Shown here one piece after another: positions 57,060-64,000 of a stretch of DNA of 64,000 nt. The stretch's first letter is position 1. Every line of letters starts with the position of its first letter. The stretch is from Cynocephalus volans (taxonomy: Eukaryota > Chordata > Mammalia > Dermoptera > Cynocephalidae). The stretch is from assembly GCF_027409185.1 (NCBI RefSeq), contig NC_084468.1:100440001-100504000 (forward strand), given 5' to 3'. The notes beneath the pieces were generated by a model. It saw nothing but the letters and a program-made list of their open reading frames with translations, had not been told where the DNA came from and did no database searches. The position numbers and the translations under genes were made by a program.

Positions 57060-58170
57060 TATAATAGCTAAGAAATTTCTAAAATTAATTTATCTCAGAT
57101 CCAGGAAGCTCAGATAACATCAAGCATGATAAATACCAAATAAATATGCAGAAGCAAACAAACAAAAAAAATCATATCTAGGAAGCCAGAGGACAAAACA
57201 CTTTATCTGTAGATACACAAGGATAAGACTTACAGTGGGGTTTTCATCAGATACTATTCAAGCAAAAAGAGAGTAAAATAAATAATACCTAAAATGTCAA
57301 AAAATAAAAATCACTAGTCTAGAATTCCATAGCCAACAAAACTGTCCTTCAAAAGTGAAGGAGAAGTAATGACTTTTGCAGAGAAACAAAAACTGAGGGA
57401 ATTCTTTGCTAGACTTCCCTGCACAAAAGTGTTAAAAGGTCATTATTCAGAAGAAAATAATAGAGTTCAGAAACTTAGATCTACAAAAAGAAAGGAAATG
57501 TGTTTAAAGGAATAACTAAAGGCAAACTAAAATATTTTATTTTTCTTATTCTTGATTAATCTAAAGGTAATTGTACATAACAATAATAGTAACAATGCAT
57601 TATGTGGCTGTAGCATATGAAGAAATGAAATGAATAACAACAGTAATGTCACAAGAATTGGCAGAAAAGAATTGGGACTAGTTTGTTCTAAGGTACCTGC
57701 ACTATATGTGAAGCAGTATAATGTTACTTGAAAATAGTCTTAGGTTAGTTAAAAATGTATATTGTAAATCTAGGGTAATCACTAAAAAAAAATTAGAAAG
57801 GTGTATAATGTATATGCCAAAAGAGAAGACAAAATGGAACCATACAAAATGCTCAGTTAAAACCAGAGAATACAAAAATAGGGGAGGGGGACAAGATGAC
57901 AAAGGACAAATGCAACAAATGGAAAAGAGTTTCAACATGACAGATACTAATCCAATTATATCAATAGTCATATTAATTGTAAATTGTCTAAATCAATTAA
58001 AAGACAGAGATTGTCAAAGTGTATTAAAAAATATATATGTTGTGTATAAGATACCCACTAGAAATTTAAAGACTCAAATAGGTAAAAAGTAAAGGGATGA
58101 AGAAAGATATGCTAACAGTAATCAAAATAACGCTGGAGTACCTGTCCGAAAAGCACACTTCAGAAAGAGA
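57060..58170 (+). mobile_element. Old L1 internal fragment
   Basis: The sequence resembles the ORF1 to early ORF2 region of old L1s (actgtccttcaaaagtgaag, aacaaaaactgagggaattc, acccactagaaatttaaaga, aataggtaaaaagtaaaggg). It is broken by many stops, and antisense to NDST4. The ORF at 57721-58092 is part of this remnant. Confidence 0.65.
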
Positions 58171-58227
58171 AAGCTTGTTATGGATAAAGAGTACATGCGC
58201 TGCCAAGAGCTACACCAGACTCTTGCA

Positions 58228-58325
58228 CACTCACATGTATCCTCACACACACACACACCGGTACATCCACTCACATACAAACTTACTCATGCATGCTTAC
58301 TTGCACACTTATTCACACATGTGCA
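58228..58325. repeat. CA-rich simple-sequence tract
   Basis: Irregular CAC/ACAT repeats with a run of cacacacacacac. It explains the His/Thr-rich short ORFs here. Confidence 0.8.
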
Positions 58326-61300
58326 CAAACACCAACTCCAAGCTGCTGGGGAGTCAGGAAGCTGTAGTCACCACTGGGAGAAGAAGAAAACAACTTTGAT
58401 TTGGGTTTAAAGTCATAATTTATAGCTTAAAACATCTATAATGTTCTCATAACTGAAAGTGGTTAGAGAGTTATAAATTCTGGCTAAGATATTTTTATGG
58501 AATTCCCTCACCTTGTGGGAAGCAGGGTTCAGTGTGGCACAGGTGAGAGTTCTTGACAAACTTACTTTATAATCATATGTTTCCCAATAATAGTTCTCTA
58601 ATTGTCTGGAGAGATATGGCACCTTTAAAAAATATTTGTCTAAACACCTCAACAAAGGCAATGCTTATATCTATGTTAAAATGTGCTTTAACATGGGTTA
58701 AATCAATATTCACTTATAATGTTGACTTGAATTAACTTTTCAGAGGTATTGGTTCCTCATTTGAAAGTCTCTATGGATTTTTGCCTTTAGTGCCTTTTAG
58801 TAAAAAATTCATATGAAAGGTATAAATAGTTTTCCAGCTTTTGCTAAATGAAACATGCTGGAATAAATCCTCTTTTGAAACATCATAATTGACAATGTCA
58901 AAGTTCATATCATCATACTTAAAAATAGGGGTATTGAAATTTTGATTAATTGAAGCAGGTGGCTTTGGTTTGCGGGTTCACAGAGATTTTGCACTATATA
59001 TACATATAAAAGATCTAAGAGACTAAAATTGTTTTTCTCTCCATTTCACCATTTTCCCCTCTATCTTTTCCTCTTTTCTACTCTCTGGTATACTGATATA
59101 AATATGGGTTTTGCTGGCCTCAGTCTTTTCATTGTACTAGCAAAATGTTCTATAATTTCCAGCTGTCAGAATCTGATCTGCATGCCAGCAGGCTATATTT
59201 TTAAATACGTGAATAGTATTGTGAACAAAAACATTCCTGTCAAGTGTCCATTTCCTGGTGCCAAAACAGCTCCATCCTCGGTTGTCTGTTGTAGCAGTTC
59301 TTTGATATTCGAGTGTTTAACATGTGTAATATCCTGACACTCTACCATTACAGTTTATAGACTGCTATTATAGATTAAAAGTATAGTCCATTCACTGCTT
59401 TTGGATCTCCTAGAACATTTGGACCTGGTAACTCAACAAACAGCTGCAGTCACAAAAAAAGAATTGCTGAAACCTAGATTTTGTGTTGACAGAACACTAA
59501 TTTTAATAATGACAAATTGTCTCAGAATTCAATCCTTTCCATATTCATGACCCTTCTGCTCTTGAAACAAAGTAATTTGTGTGCTTGAAAATTGTTCCTG
59601 TGCTCTAATCTGGTACTTTTATAGACATCTTGTATTTTTATGTCAGCACATCTGACAAAACAGTTAAATGTTTTCTTAGTAATATTTCTTCAATGAAAGG
59701 TCAAAGATGCTAAGTTTTCCACTACATATGCAAGAAAAAAGTGTCCTAAGCTTTCTGTCTATCTGATTGTGGCAGCCAAGATAGAATATATGAATACGAG
59801 ATTGGGGAGGGGGGTGTCAAAGAGGCAACATGAGAGTAGATTTCTTTTCTCCTCTGTAGTCCCACAGCACTGTGAACAGGCTTTATGCTATTTACTGTAT
59901 TGTAATTAATTAATTATTTCTTCCATTTGATTGGTAGTACATCTGAAGCAGGGATAAATTTTATACATTTCTTTATCTTGGACTCTGTATACTTTCTGAC
60001 TTAAGACAGAGCAGGGACCACATGCTCAGATGCATGTAGGAGCCAGCAATCAAATTACAATTGAGCAGGTTGGATTTATAAATTATAAATTAAAAACAAC
60101 AACAAGATACTCAATGATAGATCGCATTCATGTTCAGGACAACAGCGAGCAGTGGCGTCAGTGCTGAACTAATGAGCTCATGCTTTGCTCTCTACTCTCC
60201 AACAAATGGCCATGCTATTTTTCAAAAGATTTCAAGTAAATTTTGCTAGTATATTTACATTTTTTTAAAATATACCTGCCAAACAAAACATGTCTGTGAT
60301 TTGAATTCAGGCCACTTGCAGACAGTTTTCCAAACTTTGAAGAAAGCATTTGATGAATACACAGATGGCTAGGAGTAGGATATCACTGTCTTACATAGAA
60401 GAAAAAGTAAGGAAGTGCTAGTACATGTTTCTGTCCTACTCCTTCATTCTTGGAGTTGAATAAAATTGACTGTGCACCAAATTCTTCAAAGTATAGAGAG
60501 AAGTCCCTGGATCCATTGAGGAACTCCTCAGATAAATGCACAAAACACTTCCTGTTAGCTGTTTCTCAACCTGCAAGTTATTTTCCATTTTGTGTGTAAA
60601 TTTTAAGTTGCCAGTTCATGTTGCACAGAAGTATTTGTGACATAAACAATCAGGTTGTAAACCTGAAATAACAACAAAGGTTGTACACACAGTATTGTCT
60701 AATTTGTGAAATACTGTAAACCTTTAAAATTTTTCTGTTTACAGTTTATGGCTTTCCTCATTACCACGTTGTTTTGGGTAGAACTAATCAATGTTTATGG
60801 GAAAATTCATTTCTTTTATTCTAAGATACCATAGGTAGCTTCATTCAATAAGAAAATGAGGAATACATGATAAAGGAGCAATGGAGAGAAAGAAATCCAG
60901 CAGCTACATGATGCTGGGTTTCCACATCTCCTTATCTCGTAGCCTGCTTGTTAGTAAATAACAAACTGAAAGTTCTGAGTATTTTGTGTGAGTACAGAGG
61001 GCTTAGCTTTATGAATCCCTTGCAAACAAAGAAACTCACAAGAGGACTGAGAAAACTGAAAAAGATAAGAAGCAGTTATGCCTTTTAGTAAATACGTAGA
61101 ATTATTTATCAGATAGGCCTATGCAATTTCTTTGTAAGGTGTACATAATAGCAACAAATCCATTGTGAATTACACTTTGATTTTCACATTGTGAAAACAA
61201 TAACACAGACAGCAACAAAAGAGGCTGATGTAAAACAAAGAACTCCTAAATGTGCTAAAGTTTTGTTCTCAAGGAGTCTGAATTTGAAGTCAAGTTTCAC

Positions 61301-61820
61301 ATAAGAAATCACGTGATTGATGAAGAAAGGCTTTTAAGAATATCTGGACCTAATGTGAGATGCTCTGAGGAGGAGCAGCAAACTCTTATTGTTTGTTTAC
61401 TGAAAAAATTAATATACTTCAAAAAATGAAACAATTTTTTAATGTACAGAAAGAAATCAGATAAATAGAAATTAGCAAACATGTGGCAATTGAATCTGGA
61501 TTGTATTAAGAATCATGCAGGAGAAGATTACAATGCTGAACAAGAGTTCAGGGCTTAAGTGTCAGAACTGTTTAAGGAGATGTCTGCCTGGACATACATC
61601 CATAAGGTTTAGTGTCAAGTTTTCGGTTCATAGGATAAATTGACATTCAGCTGCAGCTACACAGAAGGGGCTATGTGATTAAAACTTATAAGCATTGCCT
61701 GTCTGCTTCTTGGCACAAAAATAAACAGTCATTTGTGCATAGATCCACTTAATAATTATTCTATGAAATCCCAAACTACCTCGCTTAAAGTAATTTGACA
61801 TTTAAAATCGTTCAAATGTG

Positions 61821-61963
61821 GGCCAAGCCCGTGGCGCACTCGGGAGAGTGCAGCACTGGGAGCGTGGCGACGCTCCCACCGCGGGTTCGGATCCTATATG
61901 GGACTGGCCGCTGCACTCACTGGCTGAGTGCCAGTCACGAAAAAGACAAAAAAAAAAAAAAAA
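61821..61963 (+). mobile_element. tRNA-derived SINE (CYN-like) with perfect target duplication
   Basis: The element starts ggccaagcccgtggcgcact, has the B-box-like ggttcggatcc, a second partial tRNA unit and ends in a long A-tail. It is flanked by a perfect 17-bp duplication, aaaatcgttcaaatgtg, at 61804-61820 and 61964-61980. The intact duplication suggests a relatively young insertion. It lies in plus orientation, antisense to NDST4. Confidence 0.85.
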
Positions 61964-62484
61964 AAAATCGTTCAAATGTGAGTTAATACATCTGCTCACC
62001 TGGAGCACATTCAACTTATTTATTAAAGTAATAGGTTTGTCTTCTCCATGTGACTTCACCATTTGGACTACTGAAAGCAAGGGAGGACACTCTACCTACG
62101 GATTTTCCACTTTCTTGTCACCAGGTAATCTCAGGTTTTTCTTTACTGCTTTTATGATGATAAAAAGGGAGGTAGATTTTTCTCACCTACTTGGTTGTCT
62201 GGGTCCTACTAAGCCTTCTAATTCTGGGGTTTACTTATCAATACCTCTGCTCGCTGCCTTGTGCATTTCTTCCAGCATTCAACTCAGAATGTAACTAAAC
62301 TTTACTATTCTACTACAAGTGATAGAAATTCCAGGGAGAAATATTATACCTGAGAAGTATAATCAGTTCACTTTCAACCTGCTCATTCAGTGTGGCTCAA
62401 GTTTAAAAGCACTTATTTACCTAGTCATTGATGAAGAGGACAATTGAAGTTTAAAAATGTCAAATCCTTAGCACCCACAAAGTA

Positions 62485-62640
62485 GCTCCTATGTGCTGGT
62501 CTTTGCAATTGCCTTATAATGTTCATTTAACTGATGAAAAAGCTAAAACTCAGAAAAACTGCATAACCTACTCAAAATTACATAATTGGGCTTAAAACAC
62601 AGGAGTTTGTGATTCCAGAGCCCAGGTTCTCAAACATAGT
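62485..62640 (-). repeat. MIR
   Basis: Diverged reverse-complement MIR (taactgatgaaaaagctaaa, ccagagcccaggttctcaa). Confidence 0.5.
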
Positions 62641-63689
62641 TCTATGTATACTGTATGACTTTTTTATTTCTCCTTGTTAATCCACAAATTATATCTTACA
62701 TTTTATACAAATTTCCTGCTTTAATCTCTTTAATTTTGTTGGTGCTGTTACTGCTTTCGTGCTCAGCTCAATGAGTAGCTCTTGAATCTCACTCTAAGAA
62801 ATACAGTTGCTGGATCTTACATTCCTTATCCATTCTGTTATTTTTTTCTCATTCCACATTTTTGATACTCTGGGTATCAGAACTACTATGTATTTCTATT
62901 TCAGCTTTACATTCCCTTCTTTTTCTTTTTTTCTTTTTTTTAAGTGTTATTTCCATCTCTAGGCTATCATCTACACATCTCTGCTCAGCTGTCAGTTCCC
63001 TACACCTCCACTTAGGCATATTGGATATTATCATACTTTCTTAAATGACTTCCTTGATGGCATAAAATATGCACATTTACATTTTCAAACCAACTTTTTT
63101 TTATATCTTAAAAAAGCACTGTTTGAGCAAAAGAAAATCTACCTACCCACTTTGACACCAAACTGGATACTTGGAAAACAGGAGTATCCTTTCTGCCTGC
63201 CTGCCCTCAACACTTGTGAATAACTCATTTTAGTACATCTTCTATGAAATGGATTTTGGTCCCACTTATTTTAGACAGATGATAAATATACAAATTATGT
63301 AACTGGTTATTGCTTATCAAATATTAAGCAGAAGTCAAACAAAGAAGTGAGGAGTAGACTGAAGATGACCTTGAAGAATATATTAAGTCAAGTAATAAGA
63401 AGCACATGATCATAAAGTCTATGCTGAACTTGAACACTCTGGCAGAGATAATAAAACTTGTGTTCGCATTAGGCAATAAAGAGTTTGAGGTTAAGCCATA
63501 CTTGGAACAAAGCACAAAACTCAAGAGAGGTGCAGCAAAATTAATAATCCTCATAGAGGTTTACAAAGACCTTTAGAAAATGTCAAAGTAAACATCAATC
63601 ATAGGCTTCTTTCAAAAATATTATGGGCTGTCTCCAAAGGGAACAGCTGCATCTTCCAGGAAGATAGTGTCAGATAGGGAAGAAAAAGC

Positions 63690-63860
63690 ACAGAGCTTGA
63701 TATCAGATGCACTTGTGTCTAACCTCTGGCTTCATCATTTTCTACCTGTTGGCTTTGGGGAATTTATTTACCCTCTCTGTGCCTCAGTGACTCCACCTGT
63801 AAGTTAGGGATAATGATACTAACATCACAGCATTGTTGTGAGAAGGAAAGTACTTGGCTC
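63690..63860 (+). repeat. MIR
   Basis: Sense MIR with a clear core (ggggaatttatttaccctct, gtgcctcagtgactccacct, cacagcattgttgtgagaag). Confidence 0.75.
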
Positions 63861-64000
63861 AAATGAATACAAAAACTATGGTTTTGAATGTACAATGTAT
63901 TCATATAGTGGTACAGAGTTGGGCAGGAAGAAATATTGGTGCCCTTCTCAAGCTATTCTTTGGAAACTCCAGTGATTTGTGTTACCCCAAATGTTTTTTA

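Larger units (their letters stand above)
45479..64000 (-). other. NDST4: Upstream NDST4 intron, continues past window end
   Basis: Acceptor tttcag adjoins the exon at 45296-45478. I looked on the minus strand for the preceding NDST exon and found none, so the intron is at least 18.5 kb. It contains MIR copies (about 47005-47215, 50935-51060, 52290-52460, 62485-62640, 63690-63860), a SINE head (48823-48863), a GGAA-type tract (51714-51777), an L1 3' UTR (about 52755-53045), an L2 tail (about 53290-53435), an older repeat (about 54380-55010), microsatellites, an L1 fragment (about 57060-58170) and a SINE (61821-61963). Stretches such as 45500-47000, 47220-48780 and 58700-61780 show nothing else I recognise. 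Confidence 0.85.

Noticed and set aside
57721..58092. A 123-residue plus-strand protein
   Set aside because: The DNA matches an old L1 internal region; the ORF is a chance survivor.
58097..58410. His/Thr-rich proteins of 76-100 residues
   Set aside because: These result from CA-rich simple sequence.
61818..62294. A 158-residue plus-strand protein, the longest ORF
   Set aside because: Its first third is SINE and poly-A (a lysine run), and the rest shows no known similarity; likely chance.
45479..64000. The preceding NDST4 exon
   Set aside because: I looked on the minus strand for the conserved segment that precedes [12 protein letters not shown] and saw no match; it is probably beyond the window.

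Overview
The window is AT-rich mammalian genomic DNA. It contains one recognisable protein-coding gene, on the minus strand: the 3' half of a heparan sulfate N-deacetylase/N-sulfotransferase, most likely NDST4 (NDST3 is the close alternative). Eight coding exons were reconstructed by translation and all have GT-AG junctions: 45296-45478, 29432-29528, 25010-25133, 22927-23101, 16346-16516, 15169-15278, 11599-11701 and 9608-9727. They join in frame into 360 residues plus a stop. This is the C-terminal part of a protein that is about 870 residues long in this family, and it includes the whole sulfotransferase domain. Every key residue I could place is intact, so the locus looks functional.

The organism is probably a colugo (Dermoptera, flying lemur). 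Two dimeric tRNA-derived SINEs (about 5072-5234 and 61821-61963) and a short SINE head (48823-48863) resemble the CYN family that I associate with that order. MIR, L2, ERV-L and MaLR-type LTR copies fit any placental mammal. The assignment to order rests on memory of the SINE family and is not certain.

Layout. 1-9483 is downstream flank with old repeats, an antisense L1 with an apparent 3' transduction, and a SINE. 9484-45478 holds the eight exons and seven introns; a candidate poly(A) signal lies at 9484-9489. The 15.8-kb intron 29529-45295 carries a decayed ERV-L with a MaLR-like LTR nested inside its integrase region, a second LTR of the same type nearby with its own target duplication, an L1 fragment, MIR/L2 copies and an 82-bp inverted repeat. 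45479-64000 is upstream intron with repeats and no exon that I could recognise.

I found no second gene, functional RNA gene, CRISPR array or prokaryote-like system. The points worth a second look are structural: the inverted repeat at 43559-44255, the L1 3' transduction at 3072-3728, the two LTRs with independent target duplications, and the 41-bp SINE head flanked by 18-bp duplications. Repeat family names come from sequence recognition, and edges without a target-site duplication are approximate.
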